A DNA stretch of 64,000 nucleotides from Inquilinus limosus (GCF_002195995.1 NZ_NHON01000013.1:1-64000); one strand, 5' to 3'; positions 37,589 through 46,444 are shown, counted from the first letter of the stretch. Numbers and translations are program-made. The notes: generated by a model not told the origin, from the letters alone.

Positions 37589-37867
37589 TCACCGGTCCCC
37601 CGCAATCCCTTCGAAGCCCTTGACCGCGGCGATCAGGACATCCCTCCGGTAGAGCGTCGCGGCTCGATAGGCCTCCTCCTCGAACTGCTCGCAGAGCTCC
37701 CAGCACAGGAGATGCGTTCGCGAGGGGCTGAGGACCCGGGCATCCTCGGTGAAGCTGCGCAGGATCTGCTGCATTTCGGGAAACCAGGCATCGCTCGGCT
37801 GTGGTGGCCGAGCGGCCAGGGCTTCGATCCGCTGCCGATACCGCCCGTAGAGTTCGCGCGCCGGCAT
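37589..37867 (-). CDS. Small hypothetical protein
   Basis: A 92-residue, mostly helical and charged protein with no signal peptide or membrane segment. CGGGAGGAG 6 bp before its ATG is a strong ribosome site, which supports a real gene. It is transcribed towards the importer operon and divergently from the XRE regulator. I recognise no family. Confidence 0.5.
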   Translation of the reverse strand: MPARELYGRYRQRIEALAARPPQPSDAWFPEMQQILRSFTEDARVLSPSRTHLLCWELCEQFEEEAYRAATLYRRDVLIAAVKGFEGIAGDR

Positions 37868-37998
37868 CTGGCACTCCTCCCGTCCCGTGGACTGCGATCC
37901 GCAGGGTCTCCGTTCGCCCGCGGTGAAGCCGAGGCGACGTCACGGCATGCTCATGCGCGGATTATCGAGAGTCCAGCTTGAAATGGCATTATCACAGG

Positions 37999-38013
37999 TA
38001 TATCCAGCATATA
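37999..38013. promoter_or_regulatory. Inverted repeat before the XRE gene
   Basis: TATAT-CCAGC-ATATA lies 35 bp upstream of the XRE start in a conspicuously AT-rich stretch (about 37960-38047). It may be the autoregulatory site or part of the promoter of the XRE-hyf operon. Confidence 0.4.
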
Positions 38014-38047
38014 TGAGTTTCTGAATCGCATAAGTGATGGTTGATAC

Positions 38048-38293
38048 ATGATCACCTCGGCCCAGCTGCGGGCGGCCCGGGCCCTGCTCGGCATGGACCA
38101 GCGCATGCTGGCCGAGCTGTCCGGTCTGTCGCTGCCGACCATCCAGCGCATGGAGGGAAGCGGCGGGGTGATCCGCGGCAATGTCGATTCCCTGGTGAAG
38201 CTGGTCGGCGCCCTCGACTCCGCGGGGATCGAGCTGATCGGCGACGGCGCGGCCAGCCAGGGCGGCGGCCGCGGGGTCCGGCTGAAAGGATAG
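38048..38293 (+). CDS. Small XRE-family DNA-binding protein
   Basis: An 81-residue protein that is little more than a helix-turn-helix: AARALLGMDQRMLAELSGLS, then PTIQRMEGSGG. The remaining residues (LVKLVGALDSAGIELIG) form the short strand-helix tail common to alphaproteobacterial regulators of this size. It ends 13 bp before the HyfB-like gene, so it is probably co-transcribed and may regulate the membrane complex. Confidence 0.8.
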   Translation: MITSAQLRAARALLGMDQRMLAELSGLSLPTIQRMEGSGGVIRGNVDSLVKLVGALDSAGIELIGDGAASQGGGRGVRLKG

Positions 38294-38306
38294 CGGGGAG
38301 CGATCG

Positions 38307-40316
38307 ATGGTCGTCGGCACGGCACTCTGGTGTGTGGCGATCCTGCTCGGCCTGGCCGCCTACGCCGTCGCCGTTGGGAGGCAGGCGGCGATGCGGGTGG
38401 TCTATGCCGGATGCCTCGCCGTCTCGGTCGTGGCCGGCGCGGCCGGCCTGGTCCATCTCCTCTCCGGCGACGCCGTGGCCGAGACGATTGCGCTGCCCCT
38501 CGGCCTGCCCTGGATCGGGGCGAGGTTCCGGGTCGATGCCCTGTCGGCGCTGTTCCTGACGATCGTCGGTCTCGGCGCCGCGGCGGCGAGCTGGTACGGC
38601 CTCGGCTACGGCCGCCACGAATCGGCGCCGCACCGCGTGCTGTCGTTCTTCCCGGCCTTCCTCGCCGGCATGACCCTGGTGATCCTCGCCGACGACGCCT
38701 TCACCTTCCTTCTGAGCTGGGAGTTCATGTCGCTGGCGTCCTGGGCGCTGGTGACGGCGCACCACCACGACGGCGAGAACCTCCGCGCCGGCTACGTCTA
38801 CCTGCTGATGGCGAGCTTCGGCACCCTGGCGCTGCTCATGGCCTTCGGCCTGCTCGCCGGGGCCGAGGGCGGCTATGCCTTCGAGGCGATCCGCGCCGCC
38901 GGCCGTCCGGGGTGGGTGGCGGCAGCGGCCCTGATCCTGGTGCTGGTGGGGGCCGGATCGAAGGCCGGGCTGGCGCCGCTGCATGTCTGGCTGCCGCTGG
39001 CCCATCCGGCGGCACCGAGCCACGTCTCCGCGCTGATGAGCGGCGTCATGACCAAGGTCGCGGTCTATGCCTTCATCCGCATCGTGTTCGATCTGCTCGG
39101 CCCGCCCGACTGGTGGTGGGGGGAAGTGGTGCTCGCCATCGGCGGGCTGACCGCCGTGCTGGGCGTCCTGTCGGCGCTGATGCAGACCGATCTGAAGCGG
39201 ATCCTGGCCTACAGCACGATCGAGAACATCGGCTTCGTCTTCGTCGGCCTCGGCCTGGCCCTGGCGTTCCGGGCCAACGGCATGGAGGCGGCGGCCGCCC
39301 TGGCGCTCACCGCCGCCCTGCTGCACGGCGTCAACCACGCGGTGTTCAAGTCGCTGCTGTTCTTCGGCGCCGGCGCCGTGCTGACGGCGACCGGCGCGCG
39401 CGACCTCGAGCGCCTCGGCGGGCTGATCCACCGGATGCCGGTGACGGCGCTGGTGATGCTGGTCGGCTGCGCCGCCATCTCGGCGCTGCCGCCGTTCAAC
39501 GGCTTCGTCTCCGAATGGCTGACGCTGCAGGCCATCCTGCTCAGCCCGGAGTTGCCGCAATGGGGGCTGAAGCTGATGGTCCCCGCCGTCGGCAGCCTGC
39601 TGGCGCTGGCCGCGGCGCTGGCCGCCGCCTGCTTCGTCCGGGTCTTCGGCATCGCCTTCCTCGGCCGGCCCCGTTCCGAGGAGGCCGCCAGGGCGCGGGA
39701 GGTCGATCGCTGGTCGCTCGGCGCCATGGCCGGCCTGGCCGGCCTCTGCCTCGTCCTCGGCGTCCTGCCCGGCCTGGCGATCGACGCGCTGGCGCCGGCG
39801 GTGCGCGGCCTGGTCGGGGCGGAAATGCCGCGACAGACCGCGGTCGCCTGGCTGTCGATCGTCCCGGTCGGCGAAAGCCGCAGCTCCTATAACGGCCTTC
39901 TCGTCTTCCTCTTCATCGCGGTCTCGGCCTCGCTCGCCGCCTTCGCCATCCACCGGCTGGCCTCCCGCGGCCTGCGCCGGGCGCCGGCCTGGGATTGCGG
40001 CTTCCCCGATCCCAGCCCGGCGACGCAATACAGCGCCGGCAGCTTCGCCCAGCCGGTCCGCCGTGTCTTCGGTGCGGTCGTCTTCCGGGCGCGGGAGCAT
40101 GTCGAGATGCCGCCCCCCGGCGACATGAGGCCGGCCCGCCTGCGGGTCGAGGTGCGCGATCTCGTCTGGGACCTGATCTATGCCCCGATCGCCGGCACGG
40201 TCGCGGTCCTGGCCGACCGGTTCAACCGCCTGCAGTTCCTGACCATCCGCCGCTATCTCAGCCTGGTCTTCCTCATGCTCGTGGCGCTGCTGCTGGTGCT
40301 GTCGATATGGGCGTGA
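38307..40316 (+). CDS. hyfB: HyfB-like antiporter-type membrane subunit
   Basis: A 669-residue, many-helix protein of the NuoL/Mrp antiporter family. Key features are the lysine helix GAGSKAGLAPLHVWLPLAHP, the following AAPSHVSALMSGVMTKVAVYAF, and a long C-terminal part with an amphipathic segment before a last helix, as in HyfB. It should be a proton- or sodium-translocating part of the complex. GGGGAG precedes the ATG. Confidence 0.9.
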   Translation: MVVGTALWCVAILLGLAAYAVAVGRQAAMRVVYAGCLAVSVVAGAAGLVHLLSGDAVAETIALPLGLPWIGARFRVDALSALFLTIVGLGAAAASWYGLGYGRHESAPHRVLSFFPAFLAGMTLVILADDAFTFLLSWEFMSLASWALVTAHHHDGENLRAGYVYLLMASFGTLALLMAFGLLAGAEGGYAFEAIRAAGRPGWVAAAALILVLVGAGSKAGLAPLHVWLPLAHPAAPSHVSALMSGVMTKVAVYAFIRIVFDLLGPPDWWWGEVVLAIGGLTAVLGVLSALMQTDLKRILAYSTIENIGFVFVGLGLALAFRANGMEAAAALALTAALLHGVNHAVFKSLLFFGAGAVLTATGARDLERLGGLIHRMPVTALVMLVGCAAISALPPFNGFVSEWLTLQAILLSPELPQWGLKLMVPAVGSLLALAAALAAACFVRVFGIAFLGRPRSEEAARAREVDRWSLGAMAGLAGLCLVLGVLPGLAIDALAPAVRGLVGAEMPRQTAVAWLSIVPVGESRSSYNGLLVFLFIAVSASLAAFAIHRLASRGLRRAPAWDCGFPDPSPATQYSAGSFAQPVRRVFGAVVFRAREHVEMPPPGDMRPARLRVEVRDLVWDLIYAPIAGTVAVLADRFNRLQFLTIRRYLSLVFLMLVALLLVLSIWA

Positions 40317-41263
40317 TCCTCGACCTCGCGGTGCAGGGCCTGCAGATGATGCTGGTGCTGCTGGCGGCGCCGCTCCTGACCGGCTTCGTCCGCAAGGTGA
40401 AGGCGCGGCTGCTGCGCCGCCGCGGGCCGCCGCTGCTGCAGCCCTATCGCGACCTGATCCGGCTCTTGCGCAAGGAGGTGGTGCTGGCCGGGCACGCCTC
40501 CTGGCTGTTCCGGGTGGCGCCCTACCTGATCGTCGCCGCCACCTGGGTCGCGGCGGCGCTGGTGCCGACCTTCGCCCGCGGCCTGGTGTTCAGCTGGTCG
40601 GCCGACCTGATCGCGATCATCGCGCTGCTCGGCAGTGCCCGCTTCTTCCTGGCCCTGGCCGGCATGGACATCGGCACCAGCTTCGGCGGCATCGGGTCCA
40701 GCCGCGAAGCCATGATCGCCACCCTGGCCGAGCCGGCCCTGATCATGATCGTCTTCACCCTGGCCCTGGTCGCCGGCTCCACCCAGCTGTCGACGGTCGC
40801 CGGCATGATGCTGTCGCCGGAGGTGGGGCTGAGGGTGTCGCTCGGGCTCGCGCTCGTCGCCCTGATCGCGGTCGCGATCGCCGAGAACGCGCGGATCCCG
40901 GTCGACAACCCGGCCACCCATCTCGAGCTGACCATGGTGCACGAGGCCATGGTGCTGGAATATTCCGGCCGGCACCTGGCGGTGATCGAGCTCGCCGCGT
41001 CGCTGAAGCTGCTGCTCTACATCTCCCTGATCGCCTGCGTCTTCGCCCCCTGGGGCATGGCGCCGTCCGGCGCCGGCCCGGCCGCCTATGCCGTGGGCAT
41101 CGCCGCCTATGCCGGCAAGCTGACGGTGGGCGGCTTCGCCCTGGCCGTGTTCGAGACGGCGGTCGCCAAGATGCGCGTCTTCCGGGTGCCGAACTTCCTC
41201 GGCGCGGCGCTGATGCTCGGCCTGCTCGGCACGCTGCTCCTGTTCGTCTCGCGGAGCCTCTAG
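40307..41263 (+). CDS. hyfC: HyfC/NuoH-like membrane subunit
   Basis: A 318-residue NuoH-family membrane protein with the hydrophilic loop GPPLLQPYRDLIRLLRKE and the acidic motif ENARIPVDNPATHLELTMVHE, matching the E-channel of complex I and group 4 hydrogenases. It overlaps the HyfB-like gene by 10 bp. The subunit links the soluble module to the antiporter-like subunits. Confidence 0.9.
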   Translation: MGVILDLAVQGLQMMLVLLAAPLLTGFVRKVKARLLRRRGPPLLQPYRDLIRLLRKEVVLAGHASWLFRVAPYLIVAATWVAAALVPTFARGLVFSWSADLIAIIALLGSARFFLALAGMDIGTSFGGIGSSREAMIATLAEPALIMIVFTLALVAGSTQLSTVAGMMLSPEVGLRVSLGLALVALIAVAIAENARIPVDNPATHLELTMVHEAMVLEYSGRHLAVIELAASLKLLLYISLIACVFAPWGMAPSGAGPAAYAVGIAAYAGKLTVGGFALAVFETAVAKMRVFRVPNFLGAALMLGLLGTLLLFVSRSL

Positions 41264-41926
41264 ATGGACGGCCTGACCTTCGACGTCGCGCATCTTCTCG
41301 CCGGCGGCCTGGTTCTGGTCAGCTTCATGCTGCTGTACCAGGACCGGCTCTACGCCCTGCTGAACGTCTTCGCCATCCATGCCCTGGTGCTCTCGCTCTC
41401 GGTCGCGTGGCAGGCCTATATCCAGGACGCGCCGCATCTCTATGTCACCGCCGTGATCGCGCTGCTGTTCAAGGCGATGATCATCCCGGTGGCGCTGCAC
41501 CGGATCGTCGCCCGGCTCGGCATCCACCGCGAGATCGAGCCGGTGGTCGGTATCGGTCCGACCATGCTCGCGGGGATCGGGCTCGTCGCCCTCTCGATGG
41601 TGGTCATGCTCCGGGTCACGGCGGCCGCGAACCCGCTGGCGCGCGAGGACCTGGCCTTCGCGCTCTCGGTGCTGCTGCTCGGCCTGCTGATGATGGTCAC
41701 CCGGCGCAATGCCGTCAGCCAGGTGGTCGGCTTCATGTCGCTGGAGGATGGCCTGGTCCTCGCCGCCGCCGGCGCCAAGGGCATGCCGCTGGTCGTGGAG
41801 ATCAGCGTCGCCTTCTCGATCCTGATCGCCTTCATCGTCATCGGCGTCTTCCTGTTCCGCATCCGCGAGCGCTTCGACACGGTGGACGTGCAGGCGCTCG
41901 ACCGCTTCCGGGGAGAGCGTCGATGA
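41264..41926 (+). CDS. hyfE: HyfE-like membrane subunit
   Basis: A 220-residue protein with about seven hydrophobic segments. Its N-terminal part is NuoK-like (ALLNVFAIHALVLSLSVAWQ) and it carries the HyfE-typical LLFKAMIIPVALHRI. Its ATG directly follows the HyfC stop, and its end overlaps the HyfF start by 4 bp. Confidence 0.85.
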   Translation: MDGLTFDVAHLLAGGLVLVSFMLLYQDRLYALLNVFAIHALVLSLSVAWQAYIQDAPHLYVTAVIALLFKAMIIPVALHRIVARLGIHREIEPVVGIGPTMLAGIGLVALSMVVMLRVTAAANPLAREDLAFALSVLLLGLLMMVTRRNAVSQVVGFMSLEDGLVLAAAGAKGMPLVVEISVAFSILIAFIVIGVFLFRIRERFDTVDVQALDRFRGERR

Positions 41927-43371
41927 CGGCCCTTGCGGTGAATCCCGTGCTCCTGGTGCTTCTGATCCCGGCCGGGGCCGCGGCACTCCTCGCGCTCCTG
42001 CCGGGCTACCGGCTCTCTGCCCGGCTGAACGTGCTGGCCAGCCTGCTCACCCTGCTGTCGGCGCTGCTGCTGTTCCTGGGCAAGCCGCAGCCCGGCCCCT
42101 ATCTGCTGGTCGACGACCTCAACATCGTGTTCGTCGTGCTGAACACCTTCGTCGGCTTCACCACCAGCCTGTTCAGCGCCAGCTACATCGCGCATGAGCT
42201 GGAGACGGGGCGGCTGACGCCCGGCCATCTGCGCTTCTACCACGCCATGTACCAGGCGATGATGTTCGGGATGAACCTGGCCCTGGTCGCCAACAACATC
42301 GGCCTGATGTGGGTGGCGGTCGAGCTGGCGACCCTGACCACCGTGCTGATGGTCGGCCTGTACCGCACGCCGGAGGCGATCGAGGCGGCCTGGAAGTACT
42401 TCATCCTCGGCAGCGTCGGCATCGCGATGGCGCTGTTCGGCACGATCCTGGTCTACATGGCGGCGCAGCCGGTCGTCGGCGAAGGTTTGGAGGCCATGGT
42501 CTGGACGGTGCTGATCGACCGCGTCGCCGCCTTCGACCCGGCGCTGCTGAACCTCGCCTTCATCTTCCTGATGCTCGGCTACGGCACCAAGGTCGGCCTC
42601 GCGCCGCTGCATGCCTGGCTGCCCGACGCCCATGCCGAAGGCCCGACGCCGATCTCCGCCGTGCTGTCGGGGCTTCTGCTCAACGTCGCCCTCTACGCCG
42701 TGCTGCGCTTCAAGATGCTGCTGGCCGCCCATCCGGCGGCGATCGCGCCGGGGCCGCTGATGGCGGTGATGGGCCTGGCCTCGCTGCTGTTCGCCGGGCT
42801 GATGCTGTACCGGCGGCGCGACATCAAGCGGCTGTTCGCCTACAGCTCGATCGAGCATATGGGCATCATCACCTTCGCCTTCGGCATGGGCGGCCCGCTG
42901 GCGAATTTCGCCGGCCTGCTGCACATGACGATGCACAGCCTGACCAAGTCGGCGATCTTCTTCGCCGTCGGCCATATCGCCCAGGTCAAGGGCACGCAGA
43001 AGATCACGGAGATCCGCGGCCTGACGGAAAGCCACCCCGTGCTCGGCTGGGGGCTGGTGACCGGCGTCGTCGCCATCGCCGGCCTGCCGCCGCTCGGCGT
43101 CTTCATGAGCGAGTTCCTGGTGGTCAGCTCGACCTTCGCCCGCGAGCCGCTGCTGGCGGTGCCGCTGGTCCTCGGCCTGCTTATCGCCTTCGGGGCGCTG
43201 CTGCTTCGTGTCCAGGGCCTCGCCTTCGGCGAACCGACCGGATCCTCCGCGCCGATCCAGGCTTCGACCGTGCCGATGCTCGGCCATCTCGGGCTGGTGC
43301 TGGCCGCGGGCCTCTACCTGCCGCCGCCGCTGACCGCCTGGTTCCAGCACGTCGCGGGACTCCTGGGCTGA
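41923..43371 (+). CDS. hyfF: HyfF-like antiporter-type membrane subunit
   Basis: A 482-residue NuoN/NuoM-like membrane protein with GYGTKVGLAPLHAWLPDAHAE, PTPISAVLSGLLLNVALYA and the second lysine region RRRDIKRLFAYSSIEHMG. It would be a second ion-pumping module. Two antiporter-like subunits in one cluster match Hyf rather than Hyc. Coupled to HyfE by an ATGA overlap. Confidence 0.9.
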   Translation: MTALAVNPVLLVLLIPAGAAALLALLPGYRLSARLNVLASLLTLLSALLLFLGKPQPGPYLLVDDLNIVFVVLNTFVGFTTSLFSASYIAHELETGRLTPGHLRFYHAMYQAMMFGMNLALVANNIGLMWVAVELATLTTVLMVGLYRTPEAIEAAWKYFILGSVGIAMALFGTILVYMAAQPVVGEGLEAMVWTVLIDRVAAFDPALLNLAFIFLMLGYGTKVGLAPLHAWLPDAHAEGPTPISAVLSGLLLNVALYAVLRFKMLLAAHPAAIAPGPLMAVMGLASLLFAGLMLYRRRDIKRLFAYSSIEHMGIITFAFGMGGPLANFAGLLHMTMHSLTKSAIFFAVGHIAQVKGTQKITEIRGLTESHPVLGWGLVTGVVAIAGLPPLGVFMSEFLVVSSTFAREPLLAVPLVLGLLIAFGALLLRVQGLAFGEPTGSSAPIQASTVPMLGHLGLVLAAGLYLPPPLTAWFQHVAGLLG

Positions 43372-43382
43372 GGAGGGGAAGG

Positions 43383-44897
43383 ATGCAGGCGTTGGGCGAC
43401 ATCCTCCGCACGGGTCGCGCCATCGACGGCGCCGGCGGCTGGCCGAGGGTCCAGGTCGATGCCGCGACCTGGACCGCCGCGGCGGAGCGCCTGGGCGAGG
43501 GCGGGCTGACGTTGCTCGACCTCTGGGGCGACCGGTCCCGGGGGCCGCAGGTGCACATGGCGCTGCTGGACGAGGCGGCGAGCGAGATCGCCACGGCGAC
43601 CCTCGACTGCCCGGATGAGAGCTTCCCCTCGGTCGGGTGGCTGCATCCGCCGGCGATCCGGCTTGAACGGGCGATCCGGGACCTGTTCGGGCTGGAGCCG
43701 GTCGGCGCGCCGGATCCCCGCCCCTGGCTCGACCACGGCCGCTGGGGCGTGCGGCAGCCGCTCGGCAGCCGGCCGCCGGGGCAGGGGGGCGGGGCCTATC
43801 CGTTCCTGCCGGTCGAGGGCGAGAGCCTGCACCAGGTCCCGGTCGGCCCGGTGCATGCCGGCATCATCGAGCCCGGGCATTTCCGGTTCACCGCCAATGG
43901 CGAGACGGTGGTCCGCCTCGAAGCGCGTCTCGGCTACGTCCATCGCGGCCTCGAAAGCCTGATGGCCGGCGCGACGCCCGGCCACGCGGCCCGGCTGGCC
44001 GGGCGCGCCTCGGGCGACAGCACGGTCGCCTATGCCTGCGCCTTCGCCCAGGCGGTCGAGGCCGGTCTCGGCGTCAGGGTTCCGTTCCGCGCGGCCTGGC
44101 TGCGGACCCTGATGCTGGAGCTGGAGCGGCTCGCCAACCATCTCGGCGACATCGGCGCGATCTGCAATGACGCCGCCTTCGCCCTGATGCATGCCCATAC
44201 CGGCGTGTTGCGGGAGCGGGTGCTGCGCGCCGTCGGCCAGGCCTTCGGCCATCGCCTGATGATGGATCGGGTGGTTCCCGGCGGGGTCGCGGTCGATCCC
44301 GACGGCCGCGGGCTCGAAGCGGTCGCGGGGCTGGTCGACGAGATCCGGCTGCGCTTCCCGCCACTGGTCGAGCTCTATGACAACACCACGTCGCTGCAGG
44401 ACCGCACGGTGGGGACCGGTGCCGTCACCGCCGCCCTGGCCCGCCGCTTCGGCGCCGGCGGCTTCGTCGGCCGTGCCTCCGGCCGGGCTTTCGACGCCAG
44501 GCGCCTCTCCGGCGATGGGCCGTACCGGATGCTCGCCTTCGACGTCCCGGTGCTGCAGGAGGGGGACGTCAACGCCCGGGTCTGGATCCGCATCCACGAG
44601 ATCGAGCAGAGCCTGTCGCTGATCGCCGGGATACTGGATCGCCTGGCCGAGGGGCCGGTCCGGGTCGAGCTGCCGAGCCGGGCGGGCGAGGGCCTCGCCC
44701 TGGTCGAGGGCTTCCGCGGCGACATCCTCGCCTGGGTCCGCTTCGACGAGGACGGCCGGGTGCTGCGCGGCCGCCTGCGCGATCCGTCCTGGTTCCAATG
44801 GCCGCTGGTGGAGGCGGCGATCGAGGGCAACATCGTGGCCGACTTCCCGCTCTGCAACAAATCCTTCAACTGCTCCTATGCGGGGCAGGACCTTTGA
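43383..44897 (+). CDS. hyfG: HyfG-like large subunit lacking canonical nickel ligands
   Basis: A 504-residue fusion of a NuoC-like N-domain and a NuoD/HycE-like large subunit. In hydrogenases the first nickel motif is R-x-C-G-x-C. Here the aligned stretch is RASGDS (residues 208-213), with serines for both cysteines. The C-terminal motif CxxC is replaced by two cysteines six apart (Cys491, Cys497) in PLCNKSFNC. No maturation protease site or maturation genes are seen. The protein is therefore probably not a hydrogenase but belongs to the energy-converting hydrogenase-related (Ehr) group, whose reaction is unknown. Confidence 0.85.
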   Translation: MQALGDILRTGRAIDGAGGWPRVQVDAATWTAAAERLGEGGLTLLDLWGDRSRGPQVHMALLDEAASEIATATLDCPDESFPSVGWLHPPAIRLERAIRDLFGLEPVGAPDPRPWLDHGRWGVRQPLGSRPPGQGGGAYPFLPVEGESLHQVPVGPVHAGIIEPGHFRFTANGETVVRLEARLGYVHRGLESLMAGATPGHAARLAGRASGDSTVAYACAFAQAVEAGLGVRVPFRAAWLRTLMLELERLANHLGDIGAICNDAAFALMHAHTGVLRERVLRAVGQAFGHRLMMDRVVPGGVAVDPDGRGLEAVAGLVDEIRLRFPPLVELYDNTTSLQDRTVGTGAVTAALARRFGAGGFVGRASGRAFDARRLSGDGPYRMLAFDVPVLQEGDVNARVWIRIHEIEQSLSLIAGILDRLAEGPVRVELPSRAGEGLALVEGFRGDILAWVRFDEDGRVLRGRLRDPSWFQWPLVEAAIEGNIVADFPLCNKSFNCSYAGQDL

Positions 44898-44904
44898 GGA
44901 CGCC

Positions 44905-45435
44905 ATGCGCCGGCATCTCTTCCAGGGCCTGATCCGGCCGCCGCTGACCGAGCCCCGCCCGTCCGCGGATGATCCCGAATTGGCGGCGCTGGCCGCATCG
45001 CTGGACGTCGCCGCCCGCCGGCGGCTCGGACGCAGCCTGTCGATCCGTGAGGTCGATGCCGGCTCCTGCAATGGCTGCGAGCTGGAGATCCACGCTCTCA
45101 ACAACGCCGTCTACGACCTCGAGCGGTTCGGCCTGCGCTTCGTCGCCTCGCCGCGCCATGCCGATGTGCTGCTGGTGACCGGGCCGGTCACGCTCAACAT
45201 GCGCGAGGCGCTCGAACGCACCTATGCGGCCACGCCGTCGCCGAAATGGGTGGTCGCGGTCGGCGATTGCGCCGCCGGCCAGGGGCTGTTCGCGGAGTCA
45301 TACGCGACCGCCGGCGCGGTGGCCGCCGTGCTGCCGGTGGATCTCCACATCCGCGGCTGCCCACCGGACCCGACGGCGCTGCTGAAGGGCCTGCTGGCCT
45401 TGATGGAGAAAGGCGGAGCGCGATCGGGTCGCTAG
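44905..45435 (+). CDS. hyfI: HyfI/NuoB-like iron-sulfur small subunit
   Basis: A 176-residue soluble subunit with the four cysteine ligands of the proximal [4Fe-4S] cluster: SCNGCELE, GDCAAG and RGCPPDP. The start at 44905, 7 bp after the large-subunit stop, has GAGG upstream. The cluster ends here. No HyfA/HyfH-type ferredoxin subunits and no HyfD are present, so the electron donor is undefined. Confidence 0.9.
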   Translation: MRRHLFQGLIRPPLTEPRPSADDPELAALAASLDVAARRRLGRSLSIREVDAGSCNGCELEIHALNNAVYDLERFGLRFVASPRHADVLLVTGPVTLNMREALERTYAATPSPKWVVAVGDCAAGQGLFAESYATAGAVAAVLPVDLHIRGCPPDPTALLKGLLALMEKGGARSGR

Positions 45436-45452
45436 AACGGATGCGAACGAAA

Positions 45453-45485
45453 AAGGCGGAGAACCGCGACCGGTCTCTCCGCCTT
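45453..45485 (-). terminator. Intrinsic terminator for the leftward tRNA transcript
   Basis: A perfect 10-bp stem (arms AAGGCGGAGA at 45453-45462 and TCTCCGCCTT at 45476-45485) is followed on the minus strand by five T. It sits just beyond the 3' end of the tRNA fragment and also faces the end of the hyf operon. It is probably the original terminator of the tRNA gene. Confidence 0.75.
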
Positions 45486-45536
45486 CCAAGCCCTTGTCCC
45501 GACACGGAAAACCGCGGGGACGTTCGGGAAATTCGA

Positions 45537-45587
45537 TGGTAGCTGGGGAGGGATTTGAACCCCCGACCAAGGGATTATGATTCCCCT
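45537..45587 (-). other. 3' end of tRNA-Ile(CAT), prophage left attachment site (attL)
   Basis: The minus strand reads as the anticodon arm (loop ATCATAA, anticodon CAT at 45577-45579), variable loop TTGGTCG, T arm with TTCAAAT, 3' acceptor strand, discriminator A and an encoded CCA. CAT with this loop and TTGGTCG resembles the lysidine-modified tRNA-Ile2. The D arm and 5' half are missing. Only a tRNA 3' part next to an integrase gene is the classic duplicated core left by integration, so the intact tRNA should lie at the far, unseen end of the prophage. Confidence 0.82.
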
Positions 45588-45772
45588 GAGCTGGCAGCCG
45601 AAATCAATGACTTAGCTCGCCGTCTGGCCGATCGTCTGGCTTCGATCCGCCATTGCTGAACATGAGAAGGCACGCCGCGAGAGACACTGTCTATCGTTCC
45701 TGGCCGAGCAGCCGGCCAAGGGCTCCGGAGAATGATCGCTCAAAACGTTCGCGACGATTAGATGTATAACAT

Positions 45773-46444
45773 CTATGCTCTGGGTGGCCGGAGTGCAATT
45801 GCAACTGGAACCTTGGATGCCGAGGCAACCCACTTTCTAGTGTCTCCACATATCCACTCGATAAGTTTTAGAACCTCAGTGTGCTTTTTCATCGGCCCCT
45901 TGTCGAAAATCGCTCTGTGATGCGCAATTCTATTTCTCCATCTTCTGACATCCTCAATGCATGACTGGATGTCGTCCCGCGTTGCGTGGCTTGGAACGCA
46001 CGGGAAAATTTCTCGCGCCCCCTTGGCCCATAGGAATCTTTCAAACCTTTTGGTTGCAAGGTGTTCCCAGAACCCGAACATTAGGGCGGACACAATATGA
46101 TGCGACGTCAGCTGCTGGCCGTGCTGTCCCTTCTCTTTGGAGTACGCTTCGTCCAACTCATCTCGACGCCGTTGATCAAGGAGATTCCGGAATGTCTGAT
46201 TCAAGTACCACTCCGGACCGATCCTTTTTATCAACGCATTGTTAAAAGCATTGCGACAAACGATTTCGGCAAAATGCAACGATATGTGAAAACTTTCGCA
46301 CAGAACGGTGTTCCAAAGATAATATTGAAACGCCATTTGATTATTATATCCTGCGGCCGGCATATAGCGCATTAGGCGCTCTGGCTGCATCGCGGATGAA
46401 ATTATCTGAAGACCGGGGCCGTCTGGCAAATTTGGTAATTGCAT
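45773..46444 (-). CDS. Abi family (HEPN-type) putative abortive-infection protein
   Basis: A 223-residue protein (from Met at 46444; a TTG start at 46516 would add 24 residues). The pattern RLMRYMPAAGY, then AFQYYLWN and FAEIVCRNAFNNAL, resembles the Abi_2 family, and RWRNRIAHHR holds an R-x4-H motif (Arg170-His175) typical of HEPN ribonucleases. The gene is clearly AT-richer than its surroundings and sits at the prophage edge, between attL and the integrase. This is where accessory defence genes are often carried. It may protect the lysogen from other phages; RNA cleavage is inferred. Confidence 0.65.
   Translation of the reverse strand: MQLPNLPDGPGLQIISSAMQPERLMRYMPAAGYNNQMAFQYYLWNTVLCESFHISLHFAEIVCRNAFNNALIKRIGPEWYLNQTFRNLLDQRRRDELDEAYSKEKGQHGQQLTSHHIVSALMFGFWEHLATKRFERFLWAKGAREIFPCVPSHATRDDIQSCIEDVRRWRNRIAHHRAIFDKGPMKKHTEVLKLIEWICGDTRKWVASASKVPVAIALRPPRA

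Noticed and set aside
37515-37943. 142-codon minus-strand frame overlapping the 92-residue hypothetical gene
   Set aside because: Composition looks like a frame shadow and there is no ribosome site, whereas the 92-residue frame has a strong one.
42309-43371. Long alternate frame across hyfF leading into hyfG
   Set aside because: Shadow of hyfF; the large-subunit sequence begins only at the ATG at 43383.
45537-45600. Complete tRNA gene
   Set aside because: Only the anticodon arm, T arm and 3' acceptor strand are present; the bases further 5' do not form a D arm or pair with the acceptor strand.
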